Source: Polytrichum commune (lineage: Eukaryota; Streptophyta; Polytrichopsida; Polytrichales; Polytrichaceae). From it: a stretch of 64,000 nt of DNA. The first letter of the stretch is position 1. Every line of letters begins with the position of its first letter. The stretch is taken from positions 21,191,501 through 21,255,500 of the forward strand of contig OX485805.1 in the NCBI GenBank assembly GCA_950295325.1, given 5' to 3'. Position numbers and translations under genes: made by a program. The notes beneath the pieces are model-generated. The model saw nothing but the letters and a program-made list of their open reading frames with translations. It did no database searches and was not told the origin of the DNA. This document shows, one piece after another, positions 1-10,375 of this stretch.

Positions 1-146
1 CTCATTCGCCCGTGTGGCTCTGACGAGGATCATTCGCCACAGTGGAGCCCAACGGCTCCACCGTCCGCCCACCTTAGTTACTCCCTCCCTCCCTCCTCTA
101 CTCGCCCGATCGGTGCATGGGGCTCATCACACCTACCTACCTACCT

Positions 147-342
147 ATGTATGTATGTATGTATGTATGCCCCCCCGCCCATCGAATGCGCTCAATAACG
201 GTGTTTAGTGCCACTAACTCTTTGGGAATTACACCCCGTTATCTATTGTTTACGATATACACACTTCTTGCTATGTATGTATGTATGTATGTATGCCCCC
301 CGCCCATCGAATGCGCTCAATAACGGTGTTTAGTGCCACTAA
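147..342. repeat. Tandem duplication of about 126 bp with ATGT microsatellite
   Basis: A (TATG)n run, a short C-run, and then the stretch that begins cgcccatcgaatgcgctc and ends gtgccactaa occur twice, around 147-216 and 272-342. After the first copy the sequence continues with actctttgggaattacaccc to about 272. After the second copy the same continuation is found only past 857, because a MITE sits in between. The duplication therefore predates the MITE insertion. Confidence 0.85.
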
Positions 343-856
343 TGCCCCCTCCCCACTTGACATTAGCAAATAACCAAAGACTTCCCTAAAACCCGGGTAA
401 AGCTCCCTCGGTTATAGCGGACACGTCCGGCCATCCCAATGCACCTACAAGAACTTGCTCCGGAGATTTCCAAGCAGGTTTTAGTGTAGTAGCTTTCACA
501 CATGTTCATTGTTTTATCTACCAACCAATGAATGTTGGATAGTTTTTGTCCCATCCCCAAATGCCTTAATACTTACCATCGGTTTTTGTTATTAATGGAG
601 CTCCTCGTGCCCTCATAGCTAAGACTAAAAGCAACCAATCACAAGAGCGGGAGGCAACACTTTTAGAGGTCCTACATTCTTGCCTCATGTCTAGGTACCG
701 ATGGGAGGGTCGGTAGTTTTAGCTTAAAACCTCCACTTTTAAGCCATGCCACATCATTTGCCAACTAGGCTTGGCACTAGATAATGTCGATGGTGTGAAT
801 GCTCATTTTTAAGAACCCACTTTTAAGCTTAGCTAATGTCAAGTGGGGAGGGGGCA
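343..856. mobile_element. 514-bp MITE, Tourist/Harbinger-like, copy 1
   Basis: The ends are perfect 25-bp inverted repeats starting TGCCCCCTCCCCACTTGACA, at 343-367 and 832-856. The element is flanked by TAA on both sides (340-342 and 857-859), the usual three-base target duplication of PIF/Harbinger elements. No coding capacity is seen. The uninterrupted target is present as a paralogue at 207-272, which confirms both boundaries. A second, more diverged copy lies at 16122-16630. Superfamily assignment rests on the TAA duplication only. Confidence 0.85.
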
Positions 857-859
857 TAA

Positions 860-1533
860 CTCTTTGGGAATTGCACCCCACTATCTATTGTTTACGATAT
901 ACACACTTCTTGTTTCGGGGCCAACGAAGGTCAAATTGGTTGTTGGGGCATTACGGAGCATTATATACCATCTTTACTTGGTAAACAACTATACCAACGG
1001 TTAAAAGATAGAGCATTGCGCGTGGCTCCCACATGGCTAGTAAGAGACACTAATTAAGTGCAATGTTTAGCATAGTGAATGTGGAAATCGGTTGCTTTGG
1101 TACTAGGGAGTCAAACTTAGTCAAAATGTTCCGTATGAGAGAGTGCATAGGAACAATGTGAAGAAATCTATGAAATCCAACACAAGATGCATGGGCCAAG
1201 TGGCCCTCAAACATCCACAGGCCTATTCGAAGGTTCATCATAATCAAAGTGTTTTTTTTTTTGTTTTTTTTTACTTACAATTTTTTTAGATATGAATAAA
1301 CTTTGTACGAGTGGTCGAAAGTGTGTATATGTACACTATAGATTGAAGAAATGTTGCAAGCATAAAATGTCGTTTCCATGAAACTCTTCAGCCCCTAGGC
1401 ACACCGTTGAGTGGACCCGGCACTTAGGGGGGAACATTCTAGAACCAAGCGCCCAAAGTTTGAGTCCAATGTGTAATTAATTTTGATTATGACCGGCGTT
1501 GATTGGGGTAGGACGTAACTTCTTTATTTAAAG
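860..1533. other. No gene recognised
   Basis: The first 70 bases complete the duplicated unit interrupted by the MITE. The rest is AT-rich DNA with T-runs near 1250-1290 and short chance reading frames. Nothing further is assigned. Confidence 0.5.
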
Positions 1534-1759
1534 CACTACACCACTAATGGTATTTAATGTCACTTACTACTTGGGATTACCCAAGGGTATAACTTCTTGC
1601 CAAAGATTTCATTTGTTACCAACAAAGATTAAATAGGCTATATGGACAGCATACAACATAAATTACTTTACTTGGTAAAAAGTTATATTCTTAGCGAAAG
1701 TTATAGCACTACGTGGCGTCGAATAGTAAGTGACACTAAATACCATTAATGGTGTAGTG
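1534..1759. mobile_element. 226-bp CACTA-like MITE
   Basis: Inverted ends of about 38 bp with three or four mismatches begin CACTACACC(A) and share TAATGGTATTTA and TGTCACTTACT. The CACTA start suggests the CACTA superfamily, but no clean three-base target duplication is visible. Related ends recur at 11882, 20000, 23909, 35789 and 53570, so this is one member of a family spread across the window. Confidence 0.7.
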
Positions 1760-4633
1760 GACTGGTTAAAGTACTAAAATGAGTTTATTGTCTATGTCAG
1801 ACACCAAATTTTTAGGGATGGTCACCGGTACTAGATTGTTGCTAGCAATCCATACGCACTAGGTCTTGCACATACAGGTGTCACACCGGGAGGACTAGCG
1901 TCCCAGCCAGCCAGTTCGCTTGGTTCGGAGCCCCCCGTGACAAGCAACAACCAACTAGGGAGCATGGGTCAAAGTCCCAATAGTGCTTTGGGTGGTTGGC
2001 TGCAAGGCACCCCCCTTATAGCCAACCACATGGAGCACTTGCCCGTTGGCAAGTTATTTACATTTATATTAAACAATCCAATACATTTCTAGTAATGTAT
2101 TAAAACCAACAGCAAATTCCAACTTCTAAGCTATCAGTTTCAAATTCAAAATAATTGAAACCAATTTGAATCTCTTACAAGTAACGGGAGCAATTGTGCA
2201 AACGGGCATGCATCAACTCTCAACCATAGCCCCGTTCAGACAATCGTTGGAGCAGTGCTTGGTACTCTACCACACCAAGTTGGCCCAACCAACTGCCTCC
2301 TTGATTGGGGCCACCGACTGGCTAGCCCAACTAGCCTTGGTGTGGCAGGGCTAACAATCTGACAAGGAGCTTGTCGCTTTTGGCAAGCAGAAGGCAACTT
2401 CATGTTGGAAAATGTTATGTGAGATATGGGACATTTCATGAGGTATAAATGACAATTATTTAAGATACTTAAGGACAATTTAAGAACAATTCATAAGATG
2501 TGATCAACCGTTTTCAAAATGGTACATATTTTAAATGTATCTACTCATGAAGAAAACTGTGCTAAAATATTCTATTGTTTAAAAAATATCCAATCTTATA
2601 AATTTGAGAGTCCCGTTTTGGGACATTTAGGCCATCATGGTTTACACAACGATGTAATGTGGCGAATAGTTCACAAGGAAAGTACCCTATGGACAAAGGG
2701 GCTCTAGTTAAAACAAGCCTCATGTACATTGAGAGCTACATCCTTTCAACTAGGCATGAATAGAAATATGCAAGGCCTCTTGACCCATTTTCAGAGTCAA
2801 ATTCCAAACCCAAAAAAAAGCAAGACTTCAATAGTTTTAGTACCTTTTTGTTTATTTTATTTTATGTTACTTCCTCGATGGATAAGGTCACCCAAACACG
2901 CCACAAAACCTTTACAAGTTGAACTCCATGGCGTCTCGGTGAGCTCCTCGATCGTGAATGAAGGAGCTTTACACTAAACAAGTCCCCTAATAGGTTGAGT
3001 GCCAATCCATTTCAACTAGGCATCGCACATCACTAATTCATGGTCTTTGAAACCAAATTGAAGTCAAAAGTTAGAAATAAAAATATCCAACTTAGTCGTA
3101 AAATAGCTCATTGCATTTGCACTTCCCCAATGGATGAGGTTTCCTAGCTAGACATCACTATGCTCTAGCAGCCATAGCCGTTCATGCAGCTTTGAGCCCA
3201 TTGTTATGGCAGGTGAGGACCACCTTCCACAAGCTAGCCTCAAGGTAAGTCAATAGCAAAACGGCCATCCCAGTTCCCATTGTTATTACATAGAGAAGAA
3301 AGCACGTGGAACTTTCATAAAGGGAAATTAACCCAAAGGATGGATGAGAGTGTGATAACGGTGTGCTCCCCAACCAACCATGTCATTTGTTAACCACTAA
3401 CTTCCCAACCGACCCATTTTTGGTTGATGGATGATTTCTTCCCTACATTAACTTCACCTAGCTCATCCATCCGCACTCAAATAGTTATAAACTTCAAGCC
3501 GACATGGATATCTATTCATAAACACATGATATTTGCAATTTGGAGATGATTAGGATGTATGTAAATTTGTTAGAGTGCGAAGTGGTCATGTTTTGTTGTG
3601 TTGAGAGCTCATGTGAGGGTGTTGACTCCAATTAATGGATGCCATTCCAATGCAAATTTTGCATGAACATCAATGGTTTCTTCTTCTTCTTTTTGATAAA
3701 AAGTGAGGTTTTTTATTTATTTTTGAATGTTTGTATTAAAACAACCTTTGTGCTCACATCAACTATTATGTTCACCTTTTGGACACTGTTAGATCTTTGA
3801 GGAATACTTAGTATATATGTAGTTAGAAATATGGGACAATTTGCATGCTCCAAATGCAAGGTGGGTAGCCTATTATGGTTTACACATTTTGGCATGAGAA
3901 TTTGTGAAGGTGCTTAGCTATTAAGTTGTTCCCATCTAGTGGATCACACAAGCATGCCGCTCATTTTCTAAGTGAATTTGATTGGTCAGAGGTCATTTTT
4001 TGGAGGATAGACATGACATTTTCTTGTGCATCCTTGAGTCCTTCAAATGTCATAATCTAGAAATACAAAGGTGTATTCATGCTTATTTTTTTCCCTCAAA
4101 AATAACTCCTCTCCCATGTTTCAAGACCCTACTGATAAATCTCATTTTAATCTCAAATCTTGTCCATGAAAATTCCATAATCAACATTAAGTGAAATGCA
4201 CTCAAATGGCATGGGAAACCTTTCATGGGCTTGGGAAGTTAGGGGATAACTTAATCATAACAAAGGCGGATGGGTCTTAGGAGGTTACTTTTCCCGACCT
4301 GCTCACTTCTCCTAGGATATGAAACAAATGATTATCACAAGATGGTTAGCGAAACCAATTTGAGGCCATCACCACTTTCCTCTTAATTCTTGGAGTTCAT
4401 ATGAATATCTTGTTCATTATCATAGTGAAATTCTCATACTCATCAAATGATCATGTAGGTCCTTCCAATTAAGTTGATTGATGAGAATAATTATCATATT
4501 TTGAGCACATGCAAACCAATATTTTTTTTAAAGAAACATGTCTTCATGGTATCCATCTTAATGCCGCACTAAAGCACATACCACTCAAATATAGGTCCCC
4601 TAGTAAGATATGTGATTTTGGTTGTCTTCCTTA
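1760..4633. other. Unassigned DNA without a recognisable gene
   Basis: Both strands hold only short frames without family resemblance. There is a GC-richer patch near 1860-2040 and another near 2170-2400, the latter with repeated GGTTGG/CCAACC words. These look like degraded repeat sequence, but I could not match them to any other part of the window. Confidence 0.4.
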
Positions 4634-4652
4634 GGGCATCTGCAGTCGGCTC
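4634..4652 (+). repeat. Left terminal inverted repeat of PIF/Harbinger element
   Basis: This reads GGGCATCTGCAGTCGGCTC and is preceded by TTA (4631-4633). It pairs with 8942-8960 with one mismatch. It is the presumed transposase recognition end. The 390 bp between it and the transposase ATG form the leader and promoter of the + strand gene. Confidence 0.95.
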
Positions 4653-5042
4653 ACGGCAAAGGGTCCCAGCAACGGGCATTGACGCGGGCACTTAATTTGG
4701 AGGGAGGGCCGTGCCGGGAGGGCCGCCCAGTCGGCGCCCTGCAAGGGCCCCCTGTATGCGCGCGGGAAGGGTATTGGGTGGGGCCACCGCGGTGGGTGGC
4801 AAGCCTGCGTGGCCTGCCAGTTGGCCATAGTTTTGTGTGAGCTTGTTATCCTGAAACCGGAGCACTCCAGTAGCTGATCACCCGAAACCAGAGTTGAAAG
4901 GGCCAGAGTTGCAAGCTTTTTCGAAGCTGTTGAATTATCGTTTGAGATTGTAGGGCATGTGTGGCGATTTGTTATTGAGGGGAGTGTATTTTGTGTGGTT
5001 TTAGGGTTAGGACTTGTAAATCTTTCTTGTTGGGAAGGTGTC

Positions 5043-6347
5043 ATGGATAGTTGGGAGGATGAGCTTGAGAGAAACTTATGTTTTGATTTAGGGTTTGAAG
5101 AAGACATGGAGGATGAATTTGAGAATGAGCTATTCATGCAGATGGTTGATGTTGTGTCATCTGAAATTTTGGGGCAATGTAGTTCTACTCCCGTGGTTCG
5201 TGGGAGTGTACCTGGAAGGAAGAATGTGTTTCGTGATAGGGAAACCTATCATAATTTGTTGGTGACTGATTATTTTTCGGACAACCCGACTTATGGACCT
5301 AGCGTGTTTAGGAGACGGTTTAGGATGCGGAGGGAGGTGTTCTTGAGGATTGTGGATGCGGTTGGCAATTTTGATCCATGGTTTTTGCAAAAACTGGATG
5401 CTTGTGGACGCTTGAGCTTATCACCGTTGCAAAAGTGTACTGCTGCACTTCGCATGCTTGCATACGGTTCGGGTGCAGATGCAACCGATGAATATTGTAG
5501 GTTGGGTGAGTCCACTGCCCAAGAGTGTATGAGGAGGTTTTGTGTGGCTATAAGGGGTTGTTTTGAGTCTACATACTTGAGAGAACCATCTAGGGACGAT
5601 TTGGTTTTGCAAATGAGTATCAATGAGAACCGGGGGTTTCCAGGGATGTTTGGTAGTTTAGATTGCATGCACTGGAATTGGAAGAATTGCCCCGTTGCAT
5701 GGCAAGGGCAATTCCAAGACAAGGACAAGAACAGGAGCATTATATTGGAGGCAGTCGCTGACCAGAGTCTATGGATTTGGCATGCCTTCTTTGGGTTGCC
5801 AGGGGGAAACAACGACATTAATGTGTTAGACCGTTCCCCTTTTTTGTTGAAGATGTTGCGGGGTCCTGGGCAAGACCTCACATTCGAGGTAAACGGCCAT
5901 GTCTACTCCCGGTATTACGTGCTCACTGATGGGATTTATCCACCTTGGTCTTGTTTTGTGCACCCAATTCATGAGCCTCAAGGTGAGATGAAGCAGCATT
6001 TTACAAAGTGCCAGGAGGGTGCTAGGAAGGATGTTGAGCGGGCATTTGGCGTTTTACAGTCTCGATGGGACATCATCAAAAATCCAGTGCGGCATTGGGA
6101 TCTAGGTGTCATCACGAACATCATGATCGCTTGCATCATTATGCATAACATGATTATAGAGGATGAGCGTGATTTAGGCCTAGAGCCTCTTGTTGATCTT
6201 GGAGCTCCAGTGGCAATTACCCCTTCCCCCTTCACATTCTATGATTTGCAAAGTGGGACTAGAGAGATAGAGAATGTACAGTCCCATTTTGCATTGAGAA
6301 ATGATTTGATTGACCACCTTTGGATGTTGAGAGGACGTGCTAGGTGA
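5043..6347 (+). CDS. PIF/Harbinger transposase (DDE_Tnp_4 nuclease)
   Basis: A 434-residue intact protein in a single exon. It resembles the plant PIF/Harbinger transposase and ALP1-like nuclease family and would cut and rejoin the element's ends in the nucleus. The DDE residues are readable: D207 in GSLDCMHWNWKNCP, D296 in YYVLTDGIYP and E332 in ARKDVERAFGVLQSRW, giving D35E spacing between the last two. GGNNDINVLDRSPF (about 254-267) is another family block. The N-terminal 40 residues are strongly acidic. The frame stays open upstream to 4959, but the first ATG is at 5043, followed by MDSWEDEL, so that start is chosen. The gene faces ORF1 (7284-8917), its usual partner. Length is normal for the family. 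No stop or frameshift is seen. Confidence 0.95.
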   Translation: MDSWEDELERNLCFDLGFEEDMEDEFENELFMQMVDVVSSEILGQCSSTPVVRGSVPGRKNVFRDRETYHNLLVTDYFSDNPTYGPSVFRRRFRMRREVFLRIVDAVGNFDPWFLQKLDACGRLSLSPLQKCTAALRMLAYGSGADATDEYCRLGESTAQECMRRFCVAIRGCFESTYLREPSRDDLVLQMSINENRGFPGMFGSLDCMHWNWKNCPVAWQGQFQDKDKNRSIILEAVADQSLWIWHAFFGLPGGNNDINVLDRSPFLLKMLRGPGQDLTFEVNGHVYSRYYVLTDGIYPPWSCFVHPIHEPQGEMKQHFTKCQEGARKDVERAFGVLQSRWDIIKNPVRHWDLGVITNIMIACIIMHNMIIEDERDLGLEPLVDLGAPVAITPSPFTFYDLQSGTREIENVQSHFALRNDLIDHLWMLRGRAR

Positions 6348-6727
6348 ACTTAATTTGTAATGCAATATAGGATTGGATATAATGAAGCTATAGAGTTGGC
6401 TTAGCAAAGACCCTCAAGAAATGATTGCAAATCAGAGAGCTTCATGATGTGAATCTGTGCAGTCTCTTCTTGTGTATAATCTTATTCTAGCAAAGAAAAC
6501 ACTTGCCCATGTACTTCCAATATGTTGGACTTCATGGGTTTGAACAATATTGATCGAGTGGAAGAATTCCGTAGCTGTGACCTTTGTCATGAAAGAGAGT
6601 AAAGGCTCAACGGTAATCTTAGTGACCAACATGATGAACTGCTCACATGTCGATTTTAGATTCTTTTCGAGTTTCTTCTTTCCATCAATGTGATAGCCAA
6701 TCACACTGTTTGTTCATTTTTATGCGT

Positions 6728-6888
6728 GAAATCAAGTTCTTTGTGTGTCACTGATAAGATTATATGAAATCAAGTTCTTTGTGTGTCACTGATAAGATTA
6801 TATGAAATCAAGTTCTTTGTGTGTCACTGATAAGATTATATGAAATCAAGTTCTTTGTGTGTCATTCATAAGTCTATATGAAATCAAG
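6728..6888. repeat. 38-bp tandem repeat, four copies and a partial
   Basis: The unit starts GAAATCAAGTTCTTTGTGTG. It begins at 6728, 6766, 6804 and 6842, with a partial fifth at 6880. The first three copies are essentially identical and the fourth diverges in its second half. The array lies in the spacer between the convergent transposon genes, about 380 bp past the transposase stop. Confidence 0.95.
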
Positions 6889-6894
6889 CAAATG

Positions 6895-7255
6895 AAACAA
6901 ATAGAGTGCAGTAAAGATTTCAGGCTACAAAAAGTCTATCAAACATTTCAGTACATTTCACAGTCTAGCAAAGGTTACAGGCTACACCATTCGGCTGCAG
7001 ATTGCAGAGTCTAAAAACATTCGGGTGCACATTTCAGAGTCTATAATGATTTCAGCAGATTTCAGAGTGTAGCCATACAGGCTACATATCAACAGATTTC
7101 ATAGTCTATCAGATTTCACAGGCTACATGATATCACCAGATTTCAGACCCTAGCACAGTTCGCAGTCTACTACATTTGAACAAATTTCAGACTCTACCAG
7201 CTTTCACAGGCCACAACAATACAGCAGATTGCAGAAATTCAGAGGCTAGTGAAGA
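6895..7255. repeat. Degenerate short repeat block in PIF/Harbinger spacer
   Basis: About 360 bp built from many imperfect copies of words such as CAGATTTCAGAGTCTA and TTTCACAGGCTACA at roughly 20-45 bp spacing. There is no open frame. It lies between the 38-bp array and the end of ORF1 on the opposite strand, so it would be 3' untranslated or spacer DNA. Repeats of this kind could be subterminal protein-binding sites, but that is inference. Confidence 0.7.
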
Positions 7256-7283
7256 ATGCAGAAAGTTGAGATAAAATACACTG

Positions 7284-8917
7284 TCATTGAGAGTAGAAAT
7301 GGGCATTTAGGTTTAGACCTTGTCCAAAGTTTCTGTACACATATTCTTGACCTCCTAGAATCACATTGGGATTTCCATCCACTGCACTTGAGTTTTCTAC
7401 ACTATACAATCCTTGAGGGTGAGAGCTGGCTACACTTCTATGTGTTTGGTAATTAGATTGAATGCTTGGTGCTTGAGATTGGTGTTGGGTGTTTGGGATG
7501 ATCCCTGAATCCTCCCAGTAGTCACCTTGGGAATCATCTGCAAAAGAGCACAGCCGAATAAGAAATCCAAAAAAAAAACAAAACCAAACCAGCAGAAAAG
7601 AATTCTGCTGGTCTCCCGAGCGGCCAGTACCTCAAGAATGCAGAAATCCCTGAAGCCTGTAAACCCCTAAAGATTGCAAAAATCCTTACCTGGCAATGAA
7701 GGAGGTGCCACCGGAGGAGGACTCGGAATTCTCGGCGAGGGAGCTGTCGATTCGGGCACAGGAGCAGGAATTCTCGGCGAGGGAGCTGTCTGTGCGGTTA
7801 CAGGAGCGGCGTTCGTCGGTGCAGTCCTCGGTCGTTTCCCCCGAAGCCCATCTGCCTCCTGCTCCAGCATGAGCCTATCATGCTCCACCCTCTCCTGGTC
7901 GGCCACCCTCTTCTCCGCATCAATTCGGCGCCTTATCCTCTCCAATTCTTCGGAGCGTCGAAGCTCGAAGTATTCTCTGGCGCCTTGGTCCAACTCATCC
8001 AGGTTCATTTTGAACAATGCCATCGCCGAGTGGTCCTGCATTGCCTCCGCCTTCCGCATGTTGGCGGCGGCCATTTGTTCAGTAGCCCTTGCCTGAGACT
8101 TCAAGATTGAGTCTCGGCGCCCAACCTCCACCAGGTCTTGCTTCGATGCCTTCTGGCCCCTGGGCCTCACCAACTCCCGGGCTGCGCTCTCTACACTACC
8201 AAAACCCTCCCCTTCGGCGCTGGCACCCTCCACAGCATCCCCCTCGACAACAGCAGCAGGCTGCGTGTGCACAACCGCTCTCCGGGCTGCCATAGCCACA
8301 CCTCCCGGACTCCCCTCTCCACCGTGATTTCTCTTCTGGACGTCCAGAGGAGATTCCCACCACCTGGGCACCTCTTTCAACAAAGCCCAACAATGCAGGA
8401 AGGTGAATCCTTGTTGCTTGGGGTGTCTGTCTCTATAGTATTCCAATGCACGATCTAGCACATCCTCTAGTGAAGTGCCCGACTCTCTACAATCCAAAAC
8501 CTGCTTGTACGCACCACAAAACTTCGAGACATCATGCTTGATGCTCCCCCACTTGGTCTCTAGAGACCTTGAAGGTCGCAACGGACTCCCCCTTGCCTTC
8601 ACGCGATTGAAGAGAGCAGTGATGCGCTCCCAGAATGCGGTGTTGCGTTGCCCATTTCCGCACACTGGATCCTGCGACACTGCCAAAAAACTCCTACACA
8701 AGCATGTCTCCTCCTCTGCTGTAAAGTTCTTCCCTTTCCTCACCCTTCCCGCTTCCAACCCTGCCATGCTGGCGTTGACTGAGTTTGAAGGGAGGAAAAC
8801 TTCTCCCTCCACAGGTGCAAAATTTGGAGAGACCGGGAGCTCAATGGCGTCCCTCGGCAGTTTGGAGGGAGCTGTGCAGTGTCCGTTGGGAGGCCGTTTT
8901 CGCACCGGGCCCGCCAT
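7284..8917 (-). CDS. PIF/Harbinger ORF1, Myb/SANT-like DNA-binding protein (two exons)
   Basis: The coding sequence joins exon 1 (8917-7690) to exon 2 (7537-7284) across a 152-bp intron with donor GCCAG|GTAAGG and acceptor CTTTTGCAG|ATGATT. The phases match (one base carried over) and give 493 residues. Without splicing the frame would stop at 7667. Residues about 58-188 form a Myb/SANT-like trihelix region (KGKNFTAEEETCL, then AFWERITALFN, SLETKWGSIKHDVSKFCGAY and a WALLKEVPRWWE end). The middle is basic and Ala-rich. Residues around 330-390 are a charged coiled coil (RIRRRIDAEKRVADQER), followed by a Pro-rich stretch. ORF1 proteins of this family bind the element ends and assist the transposase. 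The ATG at 8917 is 44 bp inside the right end. Exon 1 is far more GC-rich than the surrounding DNA. Confidence 0.9.
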
Positions 8918-8941
8918 GCGCCGTTGGCGGGAGCCGTTGGC

Positions 8942-8960
8942 GAGCCGGCTGCAGATGCCC
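8942..8960 (-). repeat. Right terminal inverted repeat of PIF/Harbinger element
   Basis: In reverse complement this reads GGGCATCTGCAGCCGGCTC and is followed by TTA at 8961-8963. It pairs with the left end at 4634-4652 with one difference. Confidence 0.95.
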
Positions 8961-9259
8961 TTATCAGACACATTCACTATTTTAAATTTGTATTTAGACT
9001 ATTAGTTTAAAACTTAAATCAAGGAGTGTGCATCAACAACTCTTGGATATTACCTCTAATTGTATGTGGGCATTATGTGGTCAATTTTTTTTTCATTGAA
9101 CACCGATAATTAAATGTGTGGTATATGATATGGTTAGTAGTTAAAAATGGACGCCAATAATACATGTGATACAATGAAATAGGACTGTGTGCTCAAATGA
9201 TTAGACACCATTTCAAGGTCAACAATGAACACAATTGGGAGGGCGTGTGTGACCACTTC

Positions 9260-9281
9260 AAGAAGAAGAAGAAGAAGAAGA
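9260..9281. repeat. (AAG)n microsatellite
   Basis: About seven AAG units. The surrounding 8964-9368 is AT-rich DNA in which no gene is seen. Confidence 0.9.
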
Positions 9282-9368
9282 ATATATTTAGTTTGACCTC
9301 CTAAAGTTTTGCAATTGAACTTTGATCCAACACTTTAAAATAACTATTGATTTGCGATTGTTAGCCGA

Positions 9369-9445
9369 CATAACATTATTTAGATCCATAACAATGTTCT
9401 ATGGCATTGACAATATTCCACGGAATATTTCCAAATATTTCCCAC
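9369..9445. repeat. Arm of a foldback MITE related to 26091-26235
   Basis: CATAACATTATTTAGATCCA and the next 30 bases match the arms of the 145-bp foldback element at 26091-26235. The partner arm is absent or badly eroded here, so this is a partial copy. Confidence 0.6.
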
Positions 9446-9630
9446 ATTCAGTCAGATATTCCTAAACTAATCCAATAGTCAAACATGTTTGCGGAGGTGC
9501 CAACAATAAGGCTGCATACTTTATCGAGTTATCTCTACATAATCACTTCACACTCATGTCAAGGATTGTGGATTGTGGCGAGAGAAAGTTATTGCATAAG
9601 AAGGTACCTTGCATCTCGAAGTAACATGTA

Positions 9631-10375
9631 CAGTCTAACCTCATTAATACGACACTTGTTTATACGACGCCCTCAATATTACAATACATTTTTGGGAGAC
9701 CAAACCTTTTAAGTTCAAAACTCCTTCTTTAACACGACTACGACACTCGATAATGCGACATTTAGAATCTCCGTTTTGTCACATGAAAGAGGTAGTTAAT
9801 GCTAAAATTCCTTTCATCTATGTTATGTACATCTTAAATACATCCATTTTCACTTGGGAATTACTTGGGAACTTCACGTATTGTTGAGAACTCAATGATA
9901 ATTAGGGTAACTAGTGTAGAATGGACATAATTAGGGTTAGAGTGGCCTCTTGCCTAGTATGTTGCCTTGTACACGGGTGATATAGTATCACCAGTATCTT
10001 GACGCTAAACATCATGCATCATCGTTGTCTAGTTTCTTATTAGAGAACTCTTTTTACTAGTTTTCAAAAATTAGTTGGAAATTTAGATAAGATGACAGTT
10101 GCTAACTTGGGTAGGCAACACCAAAGATTGTTGGACTCCTATTTCAAGAGTTCTTGAGAATATTTGTATTTGTTTAAAGTTAAAAGTCATTGTTTCACAC
10201 CATCTATATTGCTTAAACTCGTTGTGTATATTTTTAAGTTCATGTTACTTATTTTTTTGTACTCCCTCAATAATACGACAACTCTATGCCATTTATCATA
10301 TTAATGAGAAAACGACACCTTGATAATACGACTTTTTTGTGTTTCCCAAACGTGTCATACTAAAGAGGGAGAACA
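9631..10375. mobile_element. Non-autonomous pogo-like element
   Basis: The left end follows TA and reads CAGTCTAACCTCATTAATAC, the CAGT start typical of plant pogo-like elements. The right end near 10350-10375 reads, in reverse complement, CTCCCTCTTTAGTATGACAC, which matches 14 of 20 positions. Subterminal ATACGAC words recur at both ends (about 9650, 9720, 10275, 10325). The interior carries no transposase. The right boundary and its TA duplication are unclear. Confidence 0.55.

Larger units (their letters stand above)
4634..8960. mobile_element. Complete PIF/Harbinger DNA transposon
   Basis: A 4327-bp element bounded by 19-bp inverted repeats with one mismatch (GGGCATCTGCAGtCGGCTC on the left, c at the lower-case base on the right). 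It is flanked by TTA at 4631-4633 and 8961-8963, the expected three-base target duplication. It carries the two genes typical of plant PIF/Harbinger elements: a DDE transposase on + (5043-6347) and a Myb/SANT-like ORF1 on - (7284-8917). They converge on a repeat-rich spacer. Both genes are open and the terminal repeats are nearly identical. This suggests a recent insertion that may still be active, although activity itself cannot be read from sequence. Confidence 0.95.

Noticed and set aside
1860-2050. GC-rich patch considered as a tRNA or structured RNA
   Set aside because: No cloverleaf, A/B box pair or anticodon stem could be recognised by reading.
4959-5042. N-terminal extension of the transposase frame
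   Set aside because: The extension would need a GTG start. The first ATG is at 5043 and opens the expected acidic N-terminus.
4631-5137. 168-codon Ser-rich frame on -
   Set aside because: It overlaps the left end of the transposon, its leader and the transposase start on the other strand, and has no domain.
5291-5881. 196-codon open frame on -
   Set aside because: Antisense shadow of the intact DDE transposase.
7674-8096. 140-codon open frame on + and others between 7.9 and 9.0 kb
   Set aside because: These are antisense shadows of the GC-rich ORF1 exon on the minus strand.
8918-8977. N-terminal extension of ORF1 beyond the transposon end
   Set aside because: It would start at a non-ATG codon outside the right terminal repeat (8960). 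The ATG at 8917 lies inside the element.
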